Shown in pieces: positions 40,535 through 53,658 of a DNA stretch of 64,000 bases. The notes below the pieces were generated by a model, which saw nothing but the letters and a program-made list of their open reading frames with translations, was not told the DNA's origin and did not search any database. Position numbers and translations under genes: made by a program. This DNA is from Lumbricus rubellus (lineage: Eukaryota > Annelida > Clitellata > Crassiclitellata > Lumbricidae). The stretch lies in the NCBI GenBank assembly GCA_945859605.1, contig OX243816.1, positions 26,313,699 through 26,377,698 on the forward strand, given 5' to 3'. The first letter of the stretch is position 1; each line of letters begins with the position of its first letter.

Positions 40535-43500
40535 CTAGCTGGGGTACCCGGCATTTCCCGAGAAATTTAGAATTCGACCCGCTCCGGCAACAACCCAACC
40601 ACACCACACCTCCACCTCAAACTCCACCTCGTACACCCACCCCTCCATCCGCCCTGGCTTCACCCCTCCACGCCACCTCCACCCCATCCTCACCACACCT
40701 CCGCCCCTACCCAACCCCGTAAACCCCTCCACCCGCCCCTGCTTCACACCTCCACTCCTCCACCCCACTTCCACCACCAACCCTCACCACACCCCACCTC
40801 CACCCCCTACTCCACCCCCAAACCTCCACCCACCCCGTCCACCCACCCCATCCCACCCCTCCACCCCACCCTACCCTCACCCCTACTCTCCACCCCACCT
40901 CCCGAACCCCGAGCCCAAGCCAGTTCCCACCCCACCCACACCCTCCACCAACCAACCAACCCCCACCCCATCCACGCCCAAAAGCCCCACAACACTCCGA
41001 CCTCCAATGGTACGCCATCGGTGAAATTTGGTTTTTCTGGAAAAAATTTCCTCCCACCCCCACACCCCCCCCCCCACGACCCCCTCCCACCCCAACCCCA
41101 CAACTCGCCACCACTAACTCCGACCTCCACCTGTAGGCCTACGCTAAAAGCGGATTGGAAAATCATTTGCATCAGCTGCGTTTATATAATGGCCATGCAA
41201 GCGTTTAAAAAGGTGTTAAATAAACTTAGGGTTTTTGCCCCCACCGTGGCCCCCATGGTGGGGGAGATTCGCCAACCTCTCCACTGGGTGGTTCCGATGG
41301 CCAAAAAAAGCAATCCCCTACGGGTTTTAGCCCGTATCCTGGCCAAACATAAGAATTTTCAAATGAAACTTTACAGTCTTAAAGGCAATTCATATTTACG
41401 TACAATGGTTCAAATTTCAACAAAATATTTCAAACAGAACAAAAGTTACATCTCTTTCAGTGAGGCCACCCACCGTTTTTTGACGATTCAAAAATGAAAC
41501 GCAAAAAAATTAGGTTTTTTTGCTAATATCATGGCCATAAGTAAGAATTTCAAAATGAATCTTTACAGGGTTAACGACAATTCATATGTACACATGATGG
41601 CCATATTTCATAAAAATATTTTAAACACAACAAAAGTTATACCACTTTTAGTGAGGCCACTCACCGTTTTTGATGATTCAAAAACGAAACGCAACAGAAA
41701 GTAACAAAAACACGATTTATTAAGTCTCATATCAACTAACTGTTGTCAAGTCAGCTTGGTAGTGATTCACAACTTGTGTTCAATGTGCCAACCACCAGTG
41801 CCGAAACTTCTTTTTGAGTCTCTTTGCAAAGTTCGTGATGGACCTGTTGATTAATCTGACAGATTCCTTATTTACCAATTTGATTGTCATCTTGTTAAGT
41901 GACTTCCCAGTGACGCGCAGCTACGTTGCACCCTGTTTCTTTTTTTTAAATAGTAATAATAATGATCATCGGACAATGTTAAGCTATTTGATAACAATTA
42001 TTATTTGAAATGAGACTTAATAAAATTGTGTTTTTGCTACTTTTTGCTGCGTTACGTCTTTGAATCGGTAAAAAACGGTGGGTGGCCTCCCTAAAAGTGG
42101 CATAACTTTTATTCTGTTTGAAATATTTTGGTGAAATCTGGCCATCATGTGTAGATATATGTGTCCCGACATATGAAAAGGTACCACAAGTCGGCATACG
42201 GTTTCACGAGAAATCGCGCATAATGACGTCGGGGGAATATATATTTTTTTATTATCAAATTTGAGCTCTTGGTATTTTTAGCAGCAGGTGAAAAGGACGT
42301 TTTAAGTTAATAACACTGATAATTAATTACATAATAGACAACACTGAGAATTTGTTATGAACCTCTTGTAGGATAAATCGCTCATAAGCGCTCCCAGTGT
42401 GCAAGACCCCACGATACTCATCGATGGAAATAAGTGGCAATTTTTCATGATCATCATTATAAGTCGGTCATTTATCATCCAATTTTTATCTGGTTTTCAG
42501 CAAAATGTTCAGCTCACTTTGCTGGTTTGTGAAGGCATAATAACTCCAAACCCGACTTATGGTACCTTTTCATATGTCGGGACACATATATTGTCTTTAA
42601 GCCTGTAAAATTTCATTTCGAAATTCTTACTCCTGTCCAAGATATTAGCCAGAATAATTGAGTTGGTTTTTTGTTACTTTTTGTTGCGTAACGTTTTTGA
42701 GTCGTCAAAAAACGGTGGATGGCCTCACTGAAAGTGATGTAACTTTTGTTCTGTTTGAAATATTTTGTTGAAATTTAAACCATTGTACGTAAATATGAAT
42801 TGTCTTTAAGACTGTAAAGTTTCATTAACAATTCGTATGTTTGGCCTTGATACCCAGAGGCCACCATCTTTGCTTACACCAATGACCTCATATATATATA
42901 TATATATATAATATATATAAAAAATGTATGTATGTATATACATATATATATATATATATATATACTGCCAGCTGGGAAACTAACATTTTTAATAAGGCTA
43001 ATTAAAAATCCGATAATGAGTTTTAAATCAGATTTCCAAATCCGATAATTGGTCTTAAATCAGATTTAGAAATCATCCGATAACCGGTTTGCTAACAAAC
43101 TGATATTAACAACGCTACATCAGTCTAATCACCTGACCATTTCTTTCTTCACTGAATTCGGCAATTAGAAACTTTTTCTCGATGTCAAAACTAGCACAGC
43201 AGTCTTAATTGCAGTCAGGTTTGCACCAACAAATATATGGTCTGCTTTCTCTTTCTAGAGGTGGGACAGCCAGTATATCAGCATATTCCACTTCAACTTT
43301 GAGCTGACATCATTTAGCACCAGAAGAGAACAACTGTCTCAGAAGTTCTTCACAAAATTATCAAGTATACATAGCAATGTTGAAGAGGTGAAGAAGACAG
43401 ATCTGGATAAATAATGGATTCATTTCATCAAGGACTCGTTAAGAGACATAGAAAGAGTTTTCAGTCATTTAACAGACTTTACTTCACAACTCTAAAGCAC

Positions 43501-43601
43501 TTCTAAAAAGCCTGTCATTCGAAGTTTAAGACAGATCACATGTGCAAACAAGACATGACCACTTAGCCAAGCATACACAAGAAGACAGACTCCCGCAATT
43601 C

Positions 43602-43632
<31 letters not shown>

Positions 43633-46236
43633 CTTCTATATATATATATATATATACACAACACAATGGTTCAGATGACATAGTTATTCTGCAGTTTTTT
43701 CAGTTTAGCACTAGTTTTTTCAGTTTAGCACTAGTTTTTTCAGTTTAGCACTAGTTTTTTCAGTTTAGCACTAGTTTTTTCAGTTTAGCACTAGTTTTTT
43801 CAGTTTAGCACTAGTTTGTTGCACTTCAGTCAATGCTTCTTCACCACTGCTTTGGATATATTAGTTAAGATTTGGCCTTTCTCTCTCAGATGTTCTCATC
43901 TCTTGTAAATGTATCTTTGCACATTTTTTTCATCTTCTTCTTGCTTCAACTGTCTGCAGCTTTCTGGCATCATACTTCCAGCTGTTCAGAACTGCTCACA
44001 TTGCTTTCATAACTCTTATAAGATTAAAGACAGGACTCACTCTGGTTCCCTGACAGTAACTTCCCAATCCAAGAACTATAAATATCCACTTTACTGCTTA
44101 TCTGCATGAGGTCAAACTCAGTGATGCTCCTTAATGGAGGATAAAGGAAAAGCAGGATATGGTCATCAGTCATAGCGGACACCACAGTCCGGCTCTTAAA
44201 GAAACCGATGCAGCATGCATGTCATTGATGTGCCAAAGTACGTCTAGCACAGCTGCTGTCACAGATCCACCAACAAAAAGCTATGCAGTTATCCCTCCGG
44301 TGCATTAAGGGATGACCAGTGTGCAGCAACCAATCATCTGAGCCTCTGCTGTGAAAATAGTTTTAAATTGATCTTGAATATATCTAATAATCTCCCAAGT
44401 ACATCAGCCTGCTACATTCCTATGCACAAACACACAGACACACACACACACATGCAGGCACATACAAGCATACACAAGCACCGACACAAATCGAAAACAC
44501 AATCTCAATCATTTACGGATTGTAAAGTAAATCTTGTAAATGTCTAAATGACATACACACATGTTATGTCATGGACACCAGCTTTTTCAATGGTAATCAG
44601 CAACCAGTGAAGATGCTGCTTACCGCAACGAGCAATAATCATCCGAATTAGAAATATGCGCAAATGGCAACAAGCATGCTTTGACAGACAACTGCCAATC
44701 CTGCACAAGTTTCAGGTCTGGCATACTGTGCATAAATGCATCCATTAAAACTGAAACCACAGTCATAACACAGGAGCAAAAAGTGAGTAAGTAAAGCCAA
44801 GAATAACTAGAGTTAAGGTATAATTAAAAACTGAAAGCTGTTAGGCCTAAAAAAAAATTGTTGTGTTTCCGGTAACCCGACCGACCCTCTTTTATTGCCG
44901 CGACTCAAATAATTTTGTAAAAAAGTTGATTAAAAAAAATATTTTTAATAAAATAAAAGAATTTGAAAAAAAAATTTGACATTTTGTATTGACATAAAAG
45001 AAAAGACGTCAACAAAATGAAATTAATAGGATGGTTTTCTAGAGCAGTTTAGGTGCAGACAGTCGGGAAATAGGCAGTTTATACTTGCTTAGAACACGTA
45101 CTTTGTTGCAGCGTGTACCGTTGTGCAAAAAAGACTAGTGGGGTATACTTTTTCGGATAGTCAATGCATAAAAATATTTTCCCAAACCGACCTACCTACC
45201 CAATTTTTTTAGCTCTGTTACCGGAAACACAACATTTTTTTAGGCCTTACAGAGGTAAATAGTTAAATTCATCAAAAATTTCTTAGATTTTAATTTAAAT
45301 GTACAAGGTAATATGTTGAACAAAGAACTTTCATCATGGATCCTTCAAGTAGACAATCTCTGTAGTCCATTACAACTACTACTATTACCACCAATCAGAC
45401 ATTCAGTCACTGCACAACTATTCCGTTCGAATTGTGGCTACAAACTTATCTCAGTTCCAACTTGCATTCTCATACGAGTCACTGCAGAATTATTAAATCA
45501 AGGATAGGGGTTCCTCCACCAAGAACCTCAATTTTCAAATGGGTTTAGCTGAGTAGCCAGTGCTGCAACAGAATACATGGACATTGGACAAGGAGGAGCT
45601 CAGTCAACCAATGGTGACTGTCACTAAGTACTGTATACTCATTTTAGATGACTGTTCTAATTTCTCTTCAAGACAGACTCATCAGAGAAACTGCCAACCT
45701 AATTACAGAAACCATGATCAAACAATACGACTTTCAGCCACTTACAGAAGACAAGCAAATGTGATGAGTGCACAGTGCCTTCTCACATTCTCTGCCAACA
45801 TCCTCTTATACTGTGCTGCATTAAGCTCCAAATTTCCTATTGCAAGTCTAAACTTCCTCAAGAAACACTTTTATATATAATTTTTAAATGCACCAAGATT
45901 ATTAATTTATCTAGAAAGATATACCTTCCTCAACTTCAAATTAATCGACTGTACATTTAATAAGTGATCTAAATGAATTAGGGCTACAAATTTTAAAGAA
46001 TATTTAATCGATTAATTGTCTAAAAATGTTTGGTTAATTTCTTTCCCAATTCATGACGCCAAGCAGCTCTCGTTTCCAGAATAAACAAAATATGGTGAAC
46101 AACATGAAAAATTGTGAAAAGGCAAAATAAAGGATAAATTGGTAATTTGTGTTTTTAAGGTAATTGCTGATGGAAAAGTTGAAGATGACAACAAAATTAA
46201 CCCTCCCTCCCTCCCTCCCTCCCTCCCTCCCTCCCT

Positions 46237-46300
<64 letters not shown>

Positions 46301-49300
46301 TCATTGAAATAAACAATTTGACTGAAGTTCTTTGGAGAAAGGAAGTAGTACTTAACTATTCCAAAATTATTTTTACTTTTTTCATGCTTTGTGTAAAAGA
46401 CACAAAATTGATCAAAAACAAGCGATTTTTTAACTTACATTTTGGAGGTCAATCGATCAGAAATTTCTGATCGGTACCAGTCCTAATACAGAGATAAATT
46501 TCTAGATCTTGCAGACAACTTTCATGCCTTTTATCGGTCCTTAAATGGACTGCAACCTAAACTCATTTACATGAGCTCCTAAAAACACAACACGCCCATG
46601 TGATTAACCCATCTGATTATAGGTGAGTGGATTTATGCCCCCAAAACTATTAACTAAACACACCGTACATGTACATGTACTAACTAAACACACTGTACTT
46701 GTAATCAGTCAGTGTGCTGGATGGATTATTGGATGAACACAGCACTGGCAAAGCTAGAAGAGGACATCTATAGACAGATCTACCAATAAACTCTTTGCAC
46801 TGCGACTGAAGTATATGCTTCCATAATTTCAGTGAGATTCTCAAAGTCTTACACAGTCTTTCATAATCAGTCAAAGAGAGGAAAGATCCAAATGGCAACA
46901 GATGAACCCATTGTCTAAGTTCCTGAACTATAACATCATTTCGGCCTAGAGAGGTTCTCACAAAGTGCTAGACAAATGCTTCAGTGAATGTGCACTTAAC
47001 ACAGTTTCCCAACTAAACAGACACCAACACAATCTTCTCCTTTGATGTGTGACTCTGGCTGAACAAAAAGCAAATCGAGAACTGCATAGATCTGTCATGG
47101 CACATGTGGCACATGTGGCAAAATTCTCTCATGACCTGTCAAAGTGCTATATCCATAGGCAACACAAACACATACAACTGGCCCAAAGTCCTAAGCAATG
47201 TCACACGGCAAATATGCTTCAGATGTTATGACAGGTAAAAGTTATGCAGGCCAGCAACACATAACCCTGAACTACAAGATGTTATTACAAAACAGTATTT
47301 GCCAAGCACGCTCCAACCTAGTTTCCATAATAATGAAATGATTCAGAATGAATTACAGACTTGGCCACTTTGCAAATATTCTTTTTGACTCGTATTCAAA
47401 CAAGTTTCTGTGTACTCTGAGGTCATGATAAATAATTAGATATTAATAGACGTAAGGTTGGACCACACAAAGACAGCAACAACATTACTTACTTACTTAC
47501 CAACATAACTCATATTTTTATAGAAGACAAGACAATTTAATCAAATAAATTCATTGCAAAGAATATTTACATTAAATTTTGTTATTATATGACTTGTTTA
47601 TTAGAGTTTGCTTTCGAATTTTAGCAGAGACCTATTCACTAATGACTTAGGCTTTGACTTTTCGTAAAATGACTGATGATATCTTGAACTGTTTTAAAAC
47701 AACATCATGGACATCTGTAGATCAGACTCTATAGTATACTATATAGAGTTGAAAAGTACGCCGAGCTTGCAGGCTAAAGACTCGTTTGGCTTTGTATTTA
47801 ACTTTTATTAGAGCAAAAATATGAAGGACAGTTCAACATGATGCACATAAACACTCAGGGCTCACTAAGTGAGCAAACCATTCAAGTTGATATGAATTGT
47901 ATGCATGAACTCCCTTAAAAAGTCTGTTGTGCCAGGCATGACAAACCCAGTGGTCATTTAGGTTAGACTTTAGCTGCTGGGCAGATATCAACAGGTTGGT
48001 ATGTTCCTAGGGGTCATAAGAAGTCAAATCTCTTGTGTGACAGGAGTCATGATCAATAGTGAGGTTAAGGAAATTACTATGTCAGAGACTATGGTCATAC
48101 ACGAATTCACTATCTGCAAATTATGCCTAACTTGATCAATCTTTTACAGTCTTCATTGTCCGATATATACTGATCAGCGTGTGTGCTCCATGAGTGATGT
48201 TACCTCTACACATTGGAGTCGTGCTTTTCTGGAAGGAGATTAATCTCTTGACATTGGATTTATAGGTGGAGGACATTCAAGCTAAGTTGCAATAGCTTAT
48301 GTAGACACAAATAAGTGAATAAGAGAATAATATATTCTGTGGGCTGATAAAGAGAGGAATTAATATGGATGAGTAAAAGAGACACCAGCAGTGTTTCCAA
48401 TTTCTTTAGAAATATTACTTATGTCCTTTTTCCAATGTAGACCTGTGCTGGTTAATTCATAATATGTCCAGTAATTTAATAGAATCTGCTTAGGTGATGG
48501 GGCACCTTCAAGAAGTAAGATAGGTTTTCTATAGGGCAGTTTGTCTTATTTATAATTGGAAATAATTTATTTTATCCAAGCTGAGAATTCGTTAATCTGA
48601 TCTAAACCAATCAGCCACTGATGGTGTTCAGCATTAATGTTGAGAAACAAAGGCAAGAGAGACACCAGTCCGTAGTTAGATACATCACCCTGGATCCTTT
48701 CTTGTATATAGGGGATGACTTAGGCAGTTTTTATTGCTGAGGAGAAACAACCCCCCACCCAGTGGTGAAGGAGCAGTTGACAATTTCTGATGCCACACAC
48801 AACTTCTCAGAGCTCATTTCCACATTGCACAGGTCTGTCGCCTATAACAACCCATAACCATAGACATTGCTTTCAATTGCCCCAAACTCATTGCAGTTTT
48901 ATGACCCAGCCAACATTTTCCTATAAATGTGAAGTTTTGCTTGCATTTGATCATACAGTCTTCTATACTCCTTGAATGGGAGTGGTGGCACATTGTGGTT
49001 GAACAGAAGAGTGATTGACAGCCTCTTGTTCCATGTTCATTGTTGGCTGGATGCTTTATTATCTCTCCATTCAAACGTTCTAAGAAATCGCCAGCATCCT
49101 GTTTTACAGCCCACTTTCTCCTTGACTCCACGGACACCTGGCCCAACATCAGCAGCATTTGCTCTGTATGGTCCCCCTCCATTTCGAATCACATTCCTCC
49201 CGCACTAAAGGTCAAACCAATTTCCTTCGTTTCCTCATCAGTCTCTCGTTCTTTAATGGTATTTAACTTTTCCCCTGGATTCTTTGTGCTGAGAGCGCTT

Positions 49301-52300
49301 CTGACTAGCCATTCTTCAAGAGGCGCAATATAAATCTACAGATACGAAATGATACGATACAAAACATTTTCAATGAATAGCCAGTTACATAAGAACATAC
49401 AATACATGCATGGACATATTTGTGAATGTATGTGTGTATCAAATATATACATATTGAGACACTTATTAATAGAGAAGTACATGTATATAATAATTTTCAT
49501 TTATTGAAAAATATTAAGTTGACAAACCACAACTTATTATATTACATTGAAGGAACTAGGAAGTCCAGCTTAGATAAGGCCAAAAAAAATATGTTGTGTT
49601 TCCGGTAACAGAGCTAAAAAAAATTGGGTAGGTAGGTCGGAAAATATTTTTATTTTGTAAAATATTTTTATGCAGTGACTATCCGAAAAAGTATACCCCA
49701 CTAGTCTTTTTTGCACGCTGAAACAAAGTACGTGTTCTAAGCAAGTATAAACTGCCTATTTCCCGACTGTCTGCACCTAAAACTGCTCTAGAAACAGTCC
49801 TATTAATTTCATTTTGTTGACGTATCTTATGTTATGTCAGTACAAATGTGAAAAAAAATGGAAAAAATTAAATTTGTTATTGAAAAAAAAAATTTTTAGA
49901 AATTTTTTTTTTAATATAAATTTTTTACAAAAATATTTGGGTCGCGGCCCTAAAAATGGGTCGGTCACGTTACCGGAAACACAACAATTTTTTTTTACGC
50001 CTAACTTAAGTGTTATGTTCTACAAGACCTGCAGTGTAGCAGTCAAGATCATGGACTGGCACTCACTTCATGATGGTAGACAAGATACGACAGGGAACCA
50101 GTATGCCCAAAGCTGTCACTCCCTACAAAGGCTATGATGCCCTGCTATACTGTATCAACAAATATTGGAGATTCCCACACACAATACATAATATATAGGA
50201 TTCTGGGATCAACAATATTAAACCCATTTTAAAGCAATTCACCAGTTGTACATCAATTTGACCAATTACAAAAAATAATGTCAGGTCGTTAGCTGTGAAT
50301 TCCAACTGATAACTTCAAACTTGGTGGCCGAAGAAATTCAAATATTCAAAGAGTAATAATTGAGGAAAGTGAGGAAGGCATAAGCAGAGCAAAGTGTGCT
50401 TGACCCAATGCTTTCTTTGCCTGAATTTCGTCAATTTAATATCTCAGGCTGGAATTTCTAGTTAGCAGTATAATAACAACACCCCACGTGCATATTGCTT
50501 TCATAATCAGGAGAGTTCTTCAATTCCAACATCATAAATTGAACATTGTTTGCGTTCATTGTATGTCTTCTGCTTCAGTCAAAATGGTCTTCAACTTTAA
50601 TACAGTACTCCTCAGTGGTTAGTGGTTACTTTACAATCGCCTTAATTCATCAAGTCAATATGAATGCAGTTGGTTTAGATGTCAATTAGTCAAAAAAATA
50701 AAAACAAGTCTAAGGATCACACTTGACTCTGCTCTTGCTTTTACACAACATGTCTCTGCTGTCTTTAAAAACTTCCTTCTTCAAACGTAATAAGAACCCT
50801 GAGTCACATGCGACCTGCTTTCTACTTATGACGGGGTCACCTCTATTGCTGTTGCCCCTCTTCATGCAAGATTGGATTTATATGTTACATCAATTCTTCT
50901 TCACACCTCTTCTCATAATATCAAAATATTACAATGTGCGTGCGTGTGTGTGACACTGTGTGCACAGCAATTAGCAGCACAACTCAATTGCCCTCTTAGC
51001 AAACTCTCGTCTGCTGGTCTTCCTTCACAACTTCAGTGCCCTCCCCCCCCCCCCCAACCCCTCCGCATCACAAAGCCTACCAGTTGTAAAAATGGCGACA
51101 TTTCACCATCAGCCTCATCATTCTCAGAAATCCACAACTGACCATGTTGTCCCTGCTCTCAGTGCTCACATCACATAATCTAGTGCTCTTCTCTAGCTTT
51201 GTCAACCTTTTGTGGGTAAAGATTTCTTTAAGCTCAGCATTGCTCACTGTCTGGAATAACAGCATTCTTGTACTTGTAAGGCAGTTCAACAATCTCATGC
51301 TTCAAGCAGCAAACTCAAACTTTCTATTTAAATTGTGAGTCCATTGATCATTTAATTTCAGCTGCCCATCTCCTCCCCTCCCCCATCCCCTCCACCTCCT
51401 CTCAAACGACTGACCATGTCTCTGATTCAAGTATTGAGCCGGCTGACATGTTAATCTCATTTTATTCACTCATCAGCCTGCAGCTGATTGGACGACCTAA
51501 GAATGACAGATCCTTTCAGTCCATGCATGGCACAAGTTCTGCAACAACAGCATCGATAAGGAAAACACTTCTCTACAGGTATAAAGTCTAAATTCATTCG
51601 ATTTCTAAACTCTACTACAGTACCAACTAAGCCGGCTAATAAATTATCGTGCAACACTGATTATAATCATTACCATTCTAAGATGACCCGAAGCACTTCC
51701 ATCTATTAATCAGATGCATGGGGTCAGAAAGGATATACAACAAAATTATTTTCCTCCCATAAATCACCCAAGGCCCCAATCACGCACACACAGACAAGCC
51801 CATGCATAGACAAGCCCTGTTTGTCTATGCGTGTTTAGTGAGAGGCTGATGGGGCAAAAATTCTAATTAAATTTTAAATGGAAATATGGATTTTCAAACT
51901 ATTTCAGAATTACATGGAAGAAGAAGAGCAGTCCTCAAAGCTAGTCTGAGAGGAGCAGCCATGGGTAAGAATAGTTTGCAACTTCATTTTCTTAGCCTCT
52001 GCATACAAAGGCAGTGTATGGTGGCAGTGTATGGTGGCAGTGTTGGTGGCAGCACATGGTGGCAGTGTATAACTAGTGGCAGCGTATGTTGGCAGTGTAT
52101 GTTGGTAGTGCACTCATTAGAGCTGAATTGGCAATGGAATAAAGGTGGAGCATAAATCCTAGACCAAATTTCTGCCACTGCAGTGAGGATTTGAATCTGC
52201 CTCCATCTCTGTCTCTCTGTCTGTCGGTCTCTCTCTTTCTGTCAACAGCTCATGCAGCATGCTAAGTTTGCTCACCACATAGACTAACATATATGCACCT

Positions 52301-53620
52301 CCACAGTAACCTAATGAAGCGTTAAATGCAATGCAAGTATTACTTTGTTTACGTCCATGCTCTACAATTTTGCATGTGTAATTACTTATCGAGAATAGAT
52401 TTAATCACATTAACTATAAATTAATCGTTTATTCTTAAAGAATTAATAATTAAAAATAATCGTTAACAGCTCTTTTACTTTGAAGCAAATACATGAACTT
52501 ATCAAATCTGTTTTCACAAAATACCACCAAGTAATAAATATAAAAATCAATTCAACATGGCATATAATAATTTTCTCACATGGGTTGGCATTCATATGAA
52601 CCACTAAACAACATAGCCACCATACATAGAGTAACAAGGACAAGTTTCATGTAAGTTATTAATTAATTAATTTATTTCAGCATTTTTTTGAAGCCCCTTC
52701 AAGCTCTCTACTCAGAGGCGCTCCGGACTGCAGTGCCGACACTACATCAAAGTTTCACGCCGAAGGCCTCAGCAATTGTGAGTGAAGGACTTGCTCAAGG
52801 TCCATACGCAGTGGCTTGAGGTGGATTCGAACCTGCAACCCTCCGGCTGCAAGGCAACGAACATACCAACTACACCATTGCACCCGCATAGATTAAAAGA
52901 AGACAGAGCAAGTCGTAAATCACTTAACCTCAAATGTCTCTTGAAGTATTGCTCACAAGAAGTTTTAATCATGCACATTGTCTCAAGAGCCATTAAAAGT
53001 CAACAATAAATTATATTAATCATCTAGACATTCAATATTGCACCTTGTAAGTACCTCAAAAAAGTATGTGCGTGATTGTTTCTTCCAATGCCAGTGAATA
53101 ACTTTAATTTGAACAGTCACGTATACGAAAAATAATACGCAAAGAAAATACGACCAACATGCTAAAAAATTCGTTTAAATACAAGAATGTGAATAGTAAT
53201 TCCGACATGCAAACTTGGCAATGTCAGCAAACATTTGTCATCTAAAAATATATATGCGATTCATGCTGAGTATTGGCCTGATGATTGTAGGCCGAAAAGC
53301 TCAAGTATAGATATAACGTATGACTGGAATATTTGTATAGCATGCTTTAAAGTCATCCCTCAGCCCTCACTGTAAGCATCATACCTGCTAAATGAACAAT
53401 CGAAATCTATTTGTGACCGAAATCAAACACTAATGCATTCACAGTCAAGCTCTGTTGCTCATTCCTTGACTCTGCAATAGGTAAATAGTGAATACAGGAC
53501 AGTTTTACCAACTCCACAAGTCCTGTGTGATGCTGTTTAGTTCAGAACTGGAGTAACATCTGTTTTTAATTACTTACTCCATGGTTGTAAGACATCATTA
53601 ACTCCCCCCCCAGAAATAAT

Positions 53621-53658
<38 letters not shown>

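Noticed and set aside
45770..45880. Possible LINE C-terminus ([10 protein letters not shown])
   Set aside because: Too short and lacking the WNSLP motif to separate from chance.
48814..49333. Overlapping 78-122-codon frames on both strands
   Set aside because: No recognisable motif; the 3' part is a retroposon tail, so the region is probably a decayed repeat.
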